DNA of 64,000 nucleotides from positions 62,001 to 126,000 of the forward strand of contig NZ_JAAAMG010000003.1 of the NCBI RefSeq assembly GCF_010500815.1. Reading direction: 5' to 3'. The stretch comes from Jiella pacifica (GTDB lineage Bacteria > Pseudomonadota > Alphaproteobacteria > Rhizobiales > Rhizobiaceae). The position numbers and the translations under genes were made by a program. The number at the start of each line of letters is the position of its first letter. The stretch's first letter is position 1. Below, piece by piece: positions 24,954 to 33,535 of this stretch. Under the pieces are notes generated by a model, which saw only the letters and a list, made by a program, of their open reading frames with translations, was not told where the DNA came from and made no database searches.

Positions 24954-26201
24954 TCAGATCGCCTCGCCCCTCAGCAACCTCGGGCTCGGTCCCTTGGTCA
25001 GCCCCGCCGCCTGGCCGATGAAGAAGTCCTTCAGCGCCGGTGCCCGGTCGACCAGCGACAGGCCGAAGGAGCGGGCCATGCGCAGGACGGTGTTGTCGTT
25101 GGAGAACAAGCGGTTCAACACGTCGGTGGTGACGCCCATCTGCAGCGTGTCGAAGCGCCGCCAGCGCTGGTAGCCCTCGAGGACGTCGAGGGCGCCGATG
25201 TCGAGGCCGCGGCGTTCGGCGTCGACGACGGTCTCTGCCAGCGCCGCGGCGTCCTTGAAGCCGAGATTGAGGCCCTGGCCGGCGATCGGATGGATGCCGT
25301 GGGCGGCGTCGCCGGCGAGCGCGATGCGCGGCCGCACGAACTCCCGGGCGAGCGTCAGCCCGAGCGGGAAGGCCCGCTTCGGTCCTTCGACGGTGAGGGC
25401 GCCGAGCTTGTGGCCGAAACGCTGTTCGAGTTCGGTCTCGAAGACCATGTCGTCGGAGGCGACCAGCCGCTCGGCCTCGCGGGTCGGCTCGGTCCAGACC
25501 AGCGAGGAGCGGTTGCCCTTCAAAGGCAGGATGGCGAAGGGTCCGGAGGGCAGGAAATGCTCCTCGGCCCGGCCTTCGTGCGGGCGCTCGTGGGCGACGG
25601 TGGTAACGATGCCGGACTGGCCGTAGTCCCAATGCAAGGTTCGGATGCCGGCCATGTCGCGGATCGCCGACTTGACGCCGTCGCAGGCGACGAGCAGCCG
25701 CGCGCCGAGCGCATTGCGATCGGACAGCCGGACCTCGACATGGCCTACGCTTTCGGAGATGCCCGAAACGGCGACGCCCTGGCGGATTGCGATCCCGAGT
25801 TCTTCCGCCCGTCGTCTGAGCGCGCCGTTGAGGGCGACGTTCGGCATCATGTGGGCGAAGGGCTCGCCTGGGCGCGCCTCGCCGCCGAAGGTGAGGAAGA
25901 CCGGGCGGACGGCGTCGCCGGTCCTGGAATCGGTGACGATCATCTCGGTGATCGGCTGGGCCTCGGCCTCGATCTCACGCCAGATCTGCAGCTGGGTGAG
26001 CATGCGGACGGCGGCGGCGGCGATCGCCGAAGCGCGGCCGTCCCGCTCCCAGACGCCCGCGGGCGCGGCGTCGACGATGGTGACGGCAAGATGCGGCGCC
26101 GCCTGCTTGATCGCGACGGCCGTGGTCAGGCCGACATAGCCGGCGCCGGCGACGAGGACGTCGACCATCTCGGCGGGGGTCTCGAAGGGAGTGTCGCTCA
26201 T
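24954..26201 (-). CDS. ubiH: UbiH/COQ6-family FAD-dependent hydroxylase
   Basis: A 415-residue class A flavoprotein monooxygenase. The FAD site is the N-terminal VLVAGAGYVGLTTAVAI, followed by the DGVKSAIRDMAG motif in the middle and GDAAHGIHPIAGQGLN near the C-terminal end, the last being the UbiH/UbiF/COQ6 signature. These enzymes hydroxylate the ring of ubiquinone precursors at the membrane. Which of the ring positions it serves cannot be told. GAGA lies five bases before the ATG at 26201; a GTG at 26219 is a weaker choice. It is divergent from tesB across 119 bp that must hold both promoters. Confidence 0.85.
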   Translation of the reverse strand: MSDTPFETPAEMVDVLVAGAGYVGLTTAVAIKQAAPHLAVTIVDAAPAGVWERDGRASAIAAAAVRMLTQLQIWREIEAEAQPITEMIVTDSRTGDAVRPVFLTFGGEARPGEPFAHMMPNVALNGALRRRAEELGIAIRQGVAVSGISESVGHVEVRLSDRNALGARLLVACDGVKSAIRDMAGIRTLHWDYGQSGIVTTVAHERPHEGRAEEHFLPSGPFAILPLKGNRSSLVWTEPTREAERLVASDDMVFETELEQRFGHKLGALTVEGPKRAFPLGLTLAREFVRPRIALAGDAAHGIHPIAGQGLNLGFKDAAALAETVVDAERRGLDIGALDVLEGYQRWRRFDTLQMGVTTDVLNRLFSNDNTVLRMARSFGLSLVDRAPALKDFFIGQAAGLTKGPSPRLLRGEAI

Positions 26202-26320
26202 CGTCGTCTCGTTTCTCACGCTTGATCTCGTGCCGGCTGCGGGCCGACAATGGGGCGAGGCTTTGCCATGCCTCCGGGCACGCTATACGAGAATGGCGAA
26301 ACCCGACGGAGTATCTATGG

Positions 26321-27184
26321 ATGACCGAACCCGTTGAACAGCTTCTGGCCGTTCTCGACCTCGAAAAACTCGAAGAGGACCTGTTCCGCGGCACCAGCCC
26401 GGATGTCGGCTGGCAGCGGGTGTTCGGCGGCCAGGTGATTGCCCAGGCCCTGTCTGCGGCGATCCGCACGGTGCCGCAGGAGCGGACCTGCCACTCGCTG
26501 CATTCCTATTTCCTGCGGCCGGGCGATCCCAAGGTGCCGATCGTCTACACCGTCGACCGGATCCGCGACGGCGGCTCCTTCACCACCCGCCGGGTGGTCG
26601 CGATGCAGCACGGCGAGGCGATCTTCTCGCTTTCGGCCTCGTTCCAGAGATACGAGGAGGGCTTCGAGCATCAGATCACCATGCCGGACATCCCGAAGCC
26701 CGACGAACTGCCGCATGGCGAGGCCTTGGAGGAAATCCTGAAGAACGCCCCGAGCGCCGTTCAACGCTATTGGAAGCGGCCGCGGGCGATCGAGTTCCGT
26801 CCCGTCGTGCTCGACCACTACATTTCCGGCCGGAAGCTCGACCCGTATCAGCATGTCTGGGTGCGCTGCCGCGGCGAGATTGGCGACGATCCGGTGACCA
26901 ATACCGTCGTCCTCGCCTATCTTTCCGACATGACGCTGCTCGACACGGCGCTCTTCGCCCACGGCCTGTCGGTCTTCGACGAGCGGGTCCAGGCGGCGAG
27001 CCTCGACCATGCCATGTGGTTTCACCGCCCGGCGCGGGTCTGCGACTGGATGCTCTACACACAGGATTCGCCGTCCTCCTCCGGCGGCCGGGGCCTGACC
27101 CGCGGCTCGCTCTACGGCCTCGACGGCACGCTGATCGCCTCGGTCGCGCAGGAGGGGCTGATCCGACCGCGGCGGCAGGAATAG
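26321..27184 (+). CDS. tesB: Acyl-CoA thioesterase II
   Basis: A 287-residue double-hotdog thioesterase of the TesB type. The first hotdog has FGGQVIAQALSAAIRTVP and HSLHSYFLRPGDP; the second has the SLDHAMWFHRP helix carrying the catalytic aspartate, then the GRGLTRGSLYGLDGTLIAS strand. It hydrolyses medium- to long-chain acyl-CoA to free acid in the cytoplasm. The start at 26321 has GGAG nine bases upstream and matches family N-termini (TEPVEQLLAVLDLE); the open frame upstream of it has no such support. A damaged toxin-antitoxin pair follows. Confidence 0.93.
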   Translation: MTEPVEQLLAVLDLEKLEEDLFRGTSPDVGWQRVFGGQVIAQALSAAIRTVPQERTCHSLHSYFLRPGDPKVPIVYTVDRIRDGGSFTTRRVVAMQHGEAIFSLSASFQRYEEGFEHQITMPDIPKPDELPHGEALEEILKNAPSAVQRYWKRPRAIEFRPVVLDHYISGRKLDPYQHVWVRCRGEIGDDPVTNTVVLAYLSDMTLLDTALFAHGLSVFDERVQAASLDHAMWFHRPARVCDWMLYTQDSPSSSGGRGLTRGSLYGLDGTLIASVAQEGLIRPRRQE

Positions 27185-27245
27185 GCGGCTGGCCGGGCAA
27201 AGCGGTGTGCCACGTCTCGAACAGCCTCGGCCGCAACTTGCGGAA

Positions 27246-27626
27246 ATGCGCAAATGGCGCCAAAGCCATCAGGTCGAAACCATCGGGTTCGTCGCCATGC
27301 AGGTCACTACCCTCACTGAGCGAAAGGCGAGCGAGGCGGCGCGCCGCGAGCGCGCGGCGGAGGCGGTCGTCGACGCCCTCGCGGCCTACGCCCGAGGAAA
27401 AGGCGGCACCTTCACCGTCTTCGGATCCTATGTGACGAAGACCATGCGTTTCGACAGCGATCTCGACATTCTCGTCGATTTTCCGGCGGACCGGTCGGCC
27501 GAGGCCTGGGATTTCGTCGAGGAGACCTCTGCCCTCCATCGGATCCCGGCGGACATTCACGACGCGCGGACGATGACGGCGCCGTTCCTTGGACGGGTGC
27601 GCGCCAAGGGTGTGGTCGTTCCATGA
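27246..27626 (+). CDS. mntA: MntA-type minimal nucleotidyltransferase antitoxin
   Basis: 126 residues from this ATG. The middle carries the GSX10DXD signature of MNT antitoxins: GSYVTKTMRF followed by DSDLDILVDFP, with Ser61 and the metal-binding aspartates at about 72 and 74. In the MntA-HepT system this enzyme adds AMP groups to a tyrosine of the HEPN toxin and silences it. The start is uncertain: 27246 has GCGGAA next to it, 27297 has no clear site. Its TGA overlaps the ATG of the next frame (ATGA), the usual arrangement of the pair. The partner is broken, so this is probably an orphan antitoxin. Confidence 0.7.
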   Translation: MRKWRQSHQVETIGFVAMQVTTLTERKASEAARRERAAEAVVDALAAYARGKGGTFTVFGSYVTKTMRFDSDLDILVDFPADRSAEAWDFVEETSALHRIPADIHDARTMTAPFLGRVRAKGVVVP

Positions 27627-27881
27627 GCGATACGCGCTGGAGCGAGGTCGAGGACGAGGTCTCGGCCGCCTGCAGCCATTCGGGTCAGGCCGGCGATCCT
27701 GCCGGCCGACGTCGCCAGGGATGTCGACGAATCGCGCCGGTTCAGGCACCGGGCGACCCACGACTACGACAATTTCGAACCCGCCCTCGCGGGTCCGTCG
27801 ATCGAGGCGGCCCGGCGGCTTGCCACGACATTGATGGATGCGGTCGAAGATTTTCGCAATATCGTCGATCCGTCGCCGTAG
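27623..27881 (+). pseudogene. hepT: HEPN (HepT-type) RNase toxin, internally deleted and frameshifted
   Basis: The first 23 codons from the ATG at 27623 (SDTRWSEVEDEVSAACSH) read as a HEPN toxin N-terminus. From 27696 the matching C-terminal part continues in another frame: ILPADVARDVDESRRF, then RHRATHDYDNF, ending at the TAG 27879-27881. This second part holds the intact RX4HXY motif (R-HRAT-H-D-Y), the ribonuclease site and the tyrosine that MntA modifies. Full proteins of this kind are about 130-150 residues; the two blocks joined here make only about 85, so about 60 residues appear deleted as well as the frame shifted. The gene cannot make an active toxin as read. Confidence 0.65.
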
Positions 27882-28014
27882 CAAAGCTGAATGGGGGCTA
27901 GCGGCGCGTCGCCGGCTCCGGGACTTCGCCTCGGCCCTTCCGGGGCAGGATTTCGCCCGCCAAGTCCATGCTGAGTCTGTGCTTGCGCCTGTGTCGTTTT
28001 ACGGTGCAAATTGC

Positions 28015-28028
28015 TGACCGAATGGTCA
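28015..28028. promoter_or_regulatory. Operator-like dyad before the purine operon
   Basis: TGACC-GAAT-GGTCA is a perfect 5-bp inverted repeat with a 4-nt centre, 20 bp before the first codon of the hydroxyisourate hydrolase gene and just upstream of its AAAGGG ribosome site. It is placed to block transcription and may bind a purine- or urate-responsive regulator. No regulator gene lies nearby. Confidence 0.38.
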
Positions 28029-28047
28029 AATTTCAAAGGGTGCCTTC

Positions 28048-28407
28048 ATGCCGGATGCGGCGCGGCTCACCACACATGTCCTCGACACGATGCTGGGCCG
28101 GCCTGCCGCCGGCATCCGCATCGAGCTCGCGCGTTTCGCCGATGGCGCGGTGCAGCCGCTGAAGACGGTAACCACCAATTCGGACGGGCGGGTCGATACG
28201 CCGCTGCTGTCCGGTCAGGAGATGCAGCCGGGCGAATACGGGCTGACCTTCTTCGTCGCCGAATATTTCCGTGGCCTCGGCGTCGATCTGCCCGAGCCGG
28301 CATTTCTCGATGTCGTGCCGATCCGCTTCGGCATCGCCGAGCCGGCGCATTATCACGTGCCGCTGCTCGTCTCCCCCTACGCCTATTCGACCTACAGGGG
28401 CAGCTGA
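28048..28407 (+). CDS. uraH: 5-hydroxyisourate hydrolase
   Basis: A 119-residue transthyretin-like hydrolase. The catalytic histidine is in [14 protein letters not shown] (His10), and the C-terminus is the family hallmark YRGS. The [18 protein letters not shown] end is complete. It hydrolyses 5-hydroxyisourate, the product of urate oxidation, to OHCU in the cytoplasm. AAAGGG lies seven bases before the ATG. The stop overlaps the xdhA start by one base (TGATG), so it leads the xanthine dehydrogenase operon. The next enzyme, OHCU decarboxylase, is not encoded in the window. Confidence 0.93.
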   Translation: MPDAARLTTHVLDTMLGRPAAGIRIELARFADGAVQPLKTVTTNSDGRVDTPLLSGQEMQPGEYGLTFFVAEYFRGLGVDLPEPAFLDVVPIRFGIAEPAHYHVPLLVSPYAYSTYRGS

Positions 28408-29909
28408 TGGCGCAGGCGACGACCCCGGCGAGCCGGCCGATCCGCTTCGTCCTCAACGGCGAGACGCGGGAGGTGTCGGATACGCTCCCGACGACGACGC
28501 TGCTCGACTATCTGCGTGGCCCCGAGCGACTGACCGGCACCAAGGAGGGCTGCGCCGAGGGCGATTGCGGCGCCTGCACGGTGCTCCTCTGCGAGCCGGA
28601 CGGCGATGGCGGCATCGCCCGCCGCTCGGTCAATTCCTGCATCCAGTTTCTGCCCGCCATGAACGGCCGGGCGGTCGAGACCATCGAGCATCTCGGTCGG
28701 GACGGGCCGACGCCGCTGCAGGTGGCGATGGTCGAGAACCATGCCAGCCAGTGCGGCTTCTGCACCCCCGGCTTCGTCATGCAGCTGCATTCCGCTTGGC
28801 TCACCGGCGCGCTCACCGATCGCCAGTCGGTGAAGGACGTCATCTCCGGCAATCTCTGCCGCTGCACCGGCTACGGCCCGATCGTCGAGGCGGGGCTGGA
28901 ACTCGCCGCAGAGCCCGTGCCGGACACCGGCGAAGCGGATGCAGAGCTGTCGACACGCCTCACTGAGCTCGAAGGCGAGGGCATCTTTGCCTATGAGGCC
29001 GGCGGTGGTCGCTGGTTCGCGCCGACCAATGTCGACGATCTCGCCGACACCTATGCCGCCCATCCCGAGGCGATCCTCGTTGCCGGGGCGACCGACGTCG
29101 GGCTCTGGGTGACGAAGCAGTACCGCGAGCTGCCGCTCTTGATCGACGTGTCCAAGGTCCGCGACCTGATGATGATCGAGGAGCGGCAGGACAAGGTCTA
29201 TCTCGGCGCGTCCGTCACCCACCGGGCGGCCCAGGCGGTTCTCGGATCGATCCATCCGGATCTCGGCGAGATGCTCAGGCGGTTTGCCGGCGCGCAGATC
29301 CGCAATGCCGGGACGATCGGCGGCAACATCGCCAACGGCTCGCCGATCGGCGACCTGCCGCCCTGTCTCATCGCGCTCGGCTCACGGCTGTTCCTGAGGA
29401 AGGGCGACGATCTGCGCATCCTGCCGGTGGAGGATTTCTTCATCGACTACGGCCGGCAGGACCGGGCGAAAGGCGAGTTCGTCGCCGCCATCGAGGTACC
29501 GCGGCTCGGCGACGACCAGCGCTTCTTCGCCCACAAGATCTCGAAGCGCTTCGACAGCGACATTTCGGCGGTGATGGCCGCCTTCTGCCTGACCTTCGAC
29601 GGCGACGTTGTCCGCGAGGCACGGCTCGCCTTCGGCGGCATGGCGGGCGTCCCGAAGCGGGCCAGGGAGGCGGAGGCGGCGCTCGTCGGCCGGCCGTTCG
29701 ACGCGGCGGCGGCTGGTGACGCCATGGCCGCGATGGCGGGGGATTTCTCGCCGCTGACGGACATGCGGGCGACCGGCGGATACCGGCTGAAGACGGCGCA
29801 GAACCTGTTGAAGCGCTTTCAGCTCGAACAGGCGGGCGCCGTCTCCGGCCGCATCGCCGTCATCGGCCCGCAGGCGCTCGACCTTCAGGCGATCGGCGGG
29901 GCGGCATGA
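28407..29909 (+). CDS. xdhA: Xanthine dehydrogenase small subunit (2Fe-2S and FAD)
   Basis: 500 residues. There are two [2Fe-2S] domains: the plant-type cluster with Cys49, Cys54, Cys57 (GCAEGDCGAC) and Cys78, then the all-helical cluster with QCGFCTPGF and CRCTGYGP. An FAD domain follows (ATDVGLWVTKQYRELP; RNAGTIGGNIANGSPIGD). It passes electrons from the molybdenum site in XdhB to NAD+, turning hypoxanthine and xanthine into urate in the cytoplasm. The start is fixed by the TGATG overlap with uraH. The end overlaps xdhB (ATGA), so both subunits are translated together. Confidence 0.95.
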   Translation: MAQATTPASRPIRFVLNGETREVSDTLPTTTLLDYLRGPERLTGTKEGCAEGDCGACTVLLCEPDGDGGIARRSVNSCIQFLPAMNGRAVETIEHLGRDGPTPLQVAMVENHASQCGFCTPGFVMQLHSAWLTGALTDRQSVKDVISGNLCRCTGYGPIVEAGLELAAEPVPDTGEADAELSTRLTELEGEGIFAYEAGGGRWFAPTNVDDLADTYAAHPEAILVAGATDVGLWVTKQYRELPLLIDVSKVRDLMMIEERQDKVYLGASVTHRAAQAVLGSIHPDLGEMLRRFAGAQIRNAGTIGGNIANGSPIGDLPPCLIALGSRLFLRKGDDLRILPVEDFFIDYGRQDRAKGEFVAAIEVPRLGDDQRFFAHKISKRFDSDISAVMAAFCLTFDGDVVREARLAFGGMAGVPKRAREAEAALVGRPFDAAAAGDAMAAMAGDFSPLTDMRATGGYRLKTAQNLLKRFQLEQAGAVSGRIAVIGPQALDLQAIGGAA

Positions 29910-32356
29910 TGGACGAGACTCGCATCCAGGACCGTTCCGGCGCCGGCCAGCCGGCTCTTGCCGAACTGAACGAGCGGCCGCCGACCCACGAGGCGAAGAT
30001 CAGGGGCGGCGTCGCGGCGGCCATCGCCCATGACAGCGGCATGAAGCACGTCACCGGCGCCGCCCGCTACGCCGACGACGAGCCGGAACTGCCGGGCACG
30101 CTGCAGGTGTTCATCGCCATGTCGGCGCACGCCCATGCGCGCATCGTCCGGCTGGACGTTTCGGCGGTGCGGGCCGCCCCGGGCGTCGCCGCCGTGCTCA
30201 CCGCCGAGGACATTCCCGGCCAGAACGACTATTCGCCGGTTTTCGGCGACGACCCGATCTTTCCGCCGCTGACGGGGGACGGGGCGGTCGTGCAATATGT
30301 CGGCCAGCCGATCTTCGCCGTGGCGGCCGAGACCGAGCGCGCGGCCCGCTCTGCGGCGAAGCTTGCCGTGGTCGACTATGAGGACCTGCCGGCGGCGATC
30401 TCGATCGACGACGCGGTCGCCCATGCCGATGCCGCCGGCGAGGATCTTTTGCCGGCTTACGAGATGAGGCTCGGCGATGCGGCCGCAGCGCTGGAAGCGG
30501 CGCCGATGCGGGCGAAGGGTCGGATCGAAATCGGCGGCCAGGATCATTTCTATCTCGAAGGCCAGATCGCCACGGCCGCGCCGATGGAAGACGGCGACGT
30601 CTTCGTGCGCTCCTCCACCCAGCATCCCTCGGAGGTCCAGCACAACGTCGCCAAGATGCTGGGCCGGCCCGACCATGCGGTGACGGTGGAGCTCAGGCGC
30701 ATGGGCGGCGGCTTCGGCGGCAAGGAGAGCCAGCCGGCGCTGTTTGCCGCCGTCGCCGCTCTCGTGGCGGTCAAGACCGGGCGGCCGGCGAAATGCCGGC
30801 TCGACCGCGACGACGACATGGAGATGACCGGCAAGCGCCACGAGCTCAGGATCGACTACGATCTCGGCTTTAGCGAAGACGGGACAATCCGCGCCGCCGA
30901 TTTCTCCCATTTCGTGCGCTGCGGCTATTCGCGCGATCTGTCCGCCGCCATCGCCGACCGGGCGATGTTCCACGCCGACAACGCCTACGACCTGAAGGCG
31001 GCGCGCATCCATTCCCGTCGGCTGAAGACTCACACGGTCTCCAACACCGCCTTCCGCGGCTTCGGCGGGCCGCAGGGGATGGTCGGCATCGAGCGGGCGA
31101 TGGACGAGATCGCCTTCCTCACAGGGCTCGATCCGCTCGACGTGCGCAAGCGCAACTTCTATCCCGGCGCCGGAGAAGAGCCCGTCGTCACGCCCTACCA
31201 CATGCCCGTCACCGATAGCGTCATCGGCGAGATCGTCGACGAGTTGGAAGCCTCGTCCGACTACCGCGCGAGGCGCGAGGCGGTGAAGGCCTTCAATTCC
31301 CGGAACGCCATCCTCAAGAAGGGTCTCGCCCTGACGCCGGTGAAATTCGGCATCTCCTTCACCACCACCCATCTCAACCAGGCCGGCGCCCTCGTCCATG
31401 TCTACAAGGACGGCTCGGTGCATCTGAACCACGGCGGCACCGAGATGGGGCAGGGGCTGTTCGTCAAGGTGGCGCAGGTCGTCGCCGAGGAGTTCCAGAT
31501 CGACCTCGAGAAGGTGAAGATCACCGCGACGACGACGGCCAAGGTGCCGAACACCTCGGCGACGGCCGCCTCTTCGGGTTCGGACCTCAACGGCATGGCG
31601 GCCCAGAACGCCGCCCGCACCATCAAGGACCGGCTGATCGATTTTGCCGCAGAGCGCTATCACGTGCCGCGCGACCAGGTGGTGTTCCAGCCGAACCGCG
31701 TCTTGATCGGCAACATGGAGAAGCGTTTCTCCGACCTCGTCGGCGAGGCCTATCTCGCCCGCATCTCCTTGTCCTCGACGGGCTTCTACGCCACCCCCGA
31801 GATCACTTACGACCGGGAGGCGGCGAGCGGCCGGCCGTTCTACTACTTCGCCTATGGGGCGGCCTGTTCGGAAGTCGTGATCGACACGCTGACCGGCGAA
31901 TACCGGCTCCTGCGCGCCGACATTCTCCATGACGTCGGCAAGTCGCTCAATCCGGCGATCGACATGGGCCAGATCGAGGGCGGCTTCATCCAGGGGATGG
32001 GCTGGCTGACCACGGAAGAGCTCTGGTGGGACGACAAGGGCCGCCTGAAGACCCACGCCCCCTCCACTTACAAGATCCCCACCGCCAACGACCGGCCGGA
32101 CGACTTCCGCATCAGGATCTGGGAGAAGGGCGAGAACCGCTCCGAGACCGTCTATCGGTCCAAGGCCGTCGGCGAGCCGCCCTTCATGCTGGCGATCTCG
32201 GTGTTCTCGGCGCTGACCGACGCGGTGTGTGCTGCGGGGGAGGGAAAGGCGTTCCCGCGGCTCGACGCGCCGGCGACGCCGGAGCGGGTGCTGTGGGCGG
32301 TGGAAGCCGTGCGGGGCGGGTGGCAGCCTGGAGCGCTGGATGCTTCGGAAACTTGA
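29906..32356 (+). CDS. xdhB: Xanthine dehydrogenase large subunit (molybdenum cofactor)
   Basis: 816 residues, the usual length for XdhB. The motifs of the molybdopterin subunit are present: GGGFGGKESQ, AFRGFGGPQGM with the arginine that binds the purine ring, NHGGTEMGQGLF, and the C-terminal AAGEGKAFPRLDAP, in which the glutamate (GEG) is the catalytic base near molybdenum. It oxidises hypoxanthine/xanthine to urate. The ATG at 29906 overlaps the xdhA stop. A second ATG directly follows at 29909. The gene is followed by a palindromic repeat that separates it from xdhC. Confidence 0.95.
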   Translation: MMDETRIQDRSGAGQPALAELNERPPTHEAKIRGGVAAAIAHDSGMKHVTGAARYADDEPELPGTLQVFIAMSAHAHARIVRLDVSAVRAAPGVAAVLTAEDIPGQNDYSPVFGDDPIFPPLTGDGAVVQYVGQPIFAVAAETERAARSAAKLAVVDYEDLPAAISIDDAVAHADAAGEDLLPAYEMRLGDAAAALEAAPMRAKGRIEIGGQDHFYLEGQIATAAPMEDGDVFVRSSTQHPSEVQHNVAKMLGRPDHAVTVELRRMGGGFGGKESQPALFAAVAALVAVKTGRPAKCRLDRDDDMEMTGKRHELRIDYDLGFSEDGTIRAADFSHFVRCGYSRDLSAAIADRAMFHADNAYDLKAARIHSRRLKTHTVSNTAFRGFGGPQGMVGIERAMDEIAFLTGLDPLDVRKRNFYPGAGEEPVVTPYHMPVTDSVIGEIVDELEASSDYRARREAVKAFNSRNAILKKGLALTPVKFGISFTTTHLNQAGALVHVYKDGSVHLNHGGTEMGQGLFVKVAQVVAEEFQIDLEKVKITATTTAKVPNTSATAASSGSDLNGMAAQNAARTIKDRLIDFAAERYHVPRDQVVFQPNRVLIGNMEKRFSDLVGEAYLARISLSSTGFYATPEITYDREAASGRPFYYFAYGAACSEVVIDTLTGEYRLLRADILHDVGKSLNPAIDMGQIEGGFIQGMGWLTTEELWWDDKGRLKTHAPSTYKIPTANDRPDDFRIRIWEKGENRSETVYRSKAVGEPPFMLAISVFSALTDAVCAAGEGKAFPRLDAPATPERVLWAVEAVRGGWQPGALDASET

Positions 32357-32373
32357 ACCGATGGCCGCGAGGC

Positions 32374-32571
32374 ACCCCCCTCTGTCCTGCCGGACATCTC
32401 CCCCACAAGGGGGGAGATCGGCAGCTTGGCAGTTCGGTGCGTCCTCATATCCGTTCGAGCCATGGGAACCGATTCTGCAGCAGGCCTCATCAATCGAAGG
32501 AAGAGCGCTGCGTCGGCGCAAGATCGATCTCCCCCCTTGTGCGGGAGATGTCCGGCAGGACAGAGGGGGGT
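32374..32571. repeat. Inverted repeat with 47-bp arms, copy A
   Basis: The arm 32374-32420 (ACCCCCCTCTGTCCTGCCGG...) and the arm 32525-32571 are reverse complements at 46 of 47 positions, with a 104-bp spacer. Each arm contains an inner hairpin around CTCCCCC...GGGGGGAG. It is the same element as at 38421-38596 and belongs to a family frequent between genes in Hyphomicrobiales. It lies inside the xdhB-xdhC interval of the operon. Confidence 0.9.
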
Positions 32572-32644
32572 ACCGCGGGGCACGGATGCCCGACAGGCGA
32601 GAAGGCCGCCGCGTCAGGTTCGGCGTCGACTCGGGGCCAGCTGC

Positions 32645-33454
32645 GTGACCACCCTCCACGACACCGCCCGCGCCGCATCCAAGCACGCCGAACCCGCCAT
32701 CCTCGTCACCGTCGAGACCGCCCTCGGCTCCACCCCGCGCGAGGCCGGGGCGAGCATGCTCGTCAAGGCAAACGCCGTCTCCGGCACGATCGGCGGCGGA
32801 CGACTGGAATTCGATGCGATCGACAAGGCGCGCCGGATGATTGAGGCGGGTGAGGCGGTCGGGGCCAGCGACGTGCCCCTCGGGCCGGAGATCGGCCAGT
32901 GCTGCGGCGGCAGGGTTCACCTGTCGTTTCGGCGCGTCGATGCGGTCCTGCTCGAAAAGCTTGCGAGAGAGGCTGAGCGCGAGCGCGAAACGCTGCCTGC
33001 CGTGATGATCTTCGGTGCCGGCCACACCGGGCGGGCGCTGGCCGCCGCGCTCGCGCCGCTGCCGCTCGCCGTCAGCTTGATCGATTCGCGGCCTGAGACT
33101 CTCGCCGGATTGCCCGAAGCCGTGCGCTGTGTTGCCGCCGCCATGCCCGAAGCCGTCGTCGAGGAGGCACCGGCCGGCGCCGCTTATGTCGTGATGACCC
33201 ACGACCACGCGCTGGATTTCCTCGTCGCCGCCGCGGCGCTGGCTAGAAGCGACGCCGCCTATGTCGGCATGATCGGCTCGGCGACCAAGCGCGAGCGCTT
33301 CCGCCGCCACCTGGCCGAGGAAGGACGCGAGGCCGAGGCCGCGCGATTGACTCTGCCGATCGGCGGATCGGAGCTGCGCGACAAGCGCCCGGAAGTCATT
33401 GCGGCACTGACGGCCGCGGAGGTCGCCACATGCCTGTTAAAACATCAGGAATAA
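32645..33454 (+). CDS. xdhC: XdhC, molybdenum cofactor maturation for xanthine dehydrogenase
   Basis: 269 residues from a GTG start. The XdhC/CoxI N-terminal domain (ILVTVETALGSTPREAGASM; GTIGGGRLEFDAI; QCCGGRVHLSF with the conserved cysteines) is followed by a Rossmann domain (VMIFGAGHTGRALAAAL; YVGMIGSATKRERF). XdhC binds the molybdenum cofactor, helps its sulfuration, and inserts it into XdhB. The usual family start is a few residues before this LVTV motif, which fits the GTG at 32645; no nearer ATG exists. The 288-bp gap from xdhB is filled by the repeat, so it may be expressed less than xdhAB. Confidence 0.9.
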   Translation: MTTLHDTARAASKHAEPAILVTVETALGSTPREAGASMLVKANAVSGTIGGGRLEFDAIDKARRMIEAGEAVGASDVPLGPEIGQCCGGRVHLSFRRVDAVLLEKLAREAERERETLPAVMIFGAGHTGRALAAALAPLPLAVSLIDSRPETLAGLPEAVRCVAAAMPEAVVEEAPAGAAYVVMTHDHALDFLVAAAALARSDAAYVGMIGSATKRERFRRHLAEEGREAEAARLTLPIGGSELRDKRPEVIAALTAAEVATCLLKHQE

Positions 33455-33535
33455 TCCCTGCCGTGAAGCTTGGCAGGGGGCGTCCTCGGATGCCATAGTC
33501 CGGCGGGTCGGAAGGCTGAGGCGAGGCAGGAATCC

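Noticed and set aside
26202-26219. GTG at 26219 as the start of the UbiH-type hydroxylase
   Set aside because: The ATG at 26201 has GAGA at good spacing and gives the family N-terminus.
27680-27700. Programmed frameshift in the HepT gene
   Set aside because: No slippery heptamer or downstream hairpin was found, and residues are missing as well, which a frameshift alone cannot restore.
27623-27901. 92-codon open frame after mntA as a complete new gene
   Set aside because: Only the first 23 codons look like a HEPN protein; the rest is out of frame with the RX4HXY block, so it is better read as a pseudogene.
29885-33310. Very long antisense open frame (1141 codons) across xdhB and xdhC
   Set aside because: It is the complementary reading of strong xdh genes in GC-rich DNA. 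Its translation is His/Asp/Arg-rich with no domain, and the sense frame has the correct motifs and overlaps.
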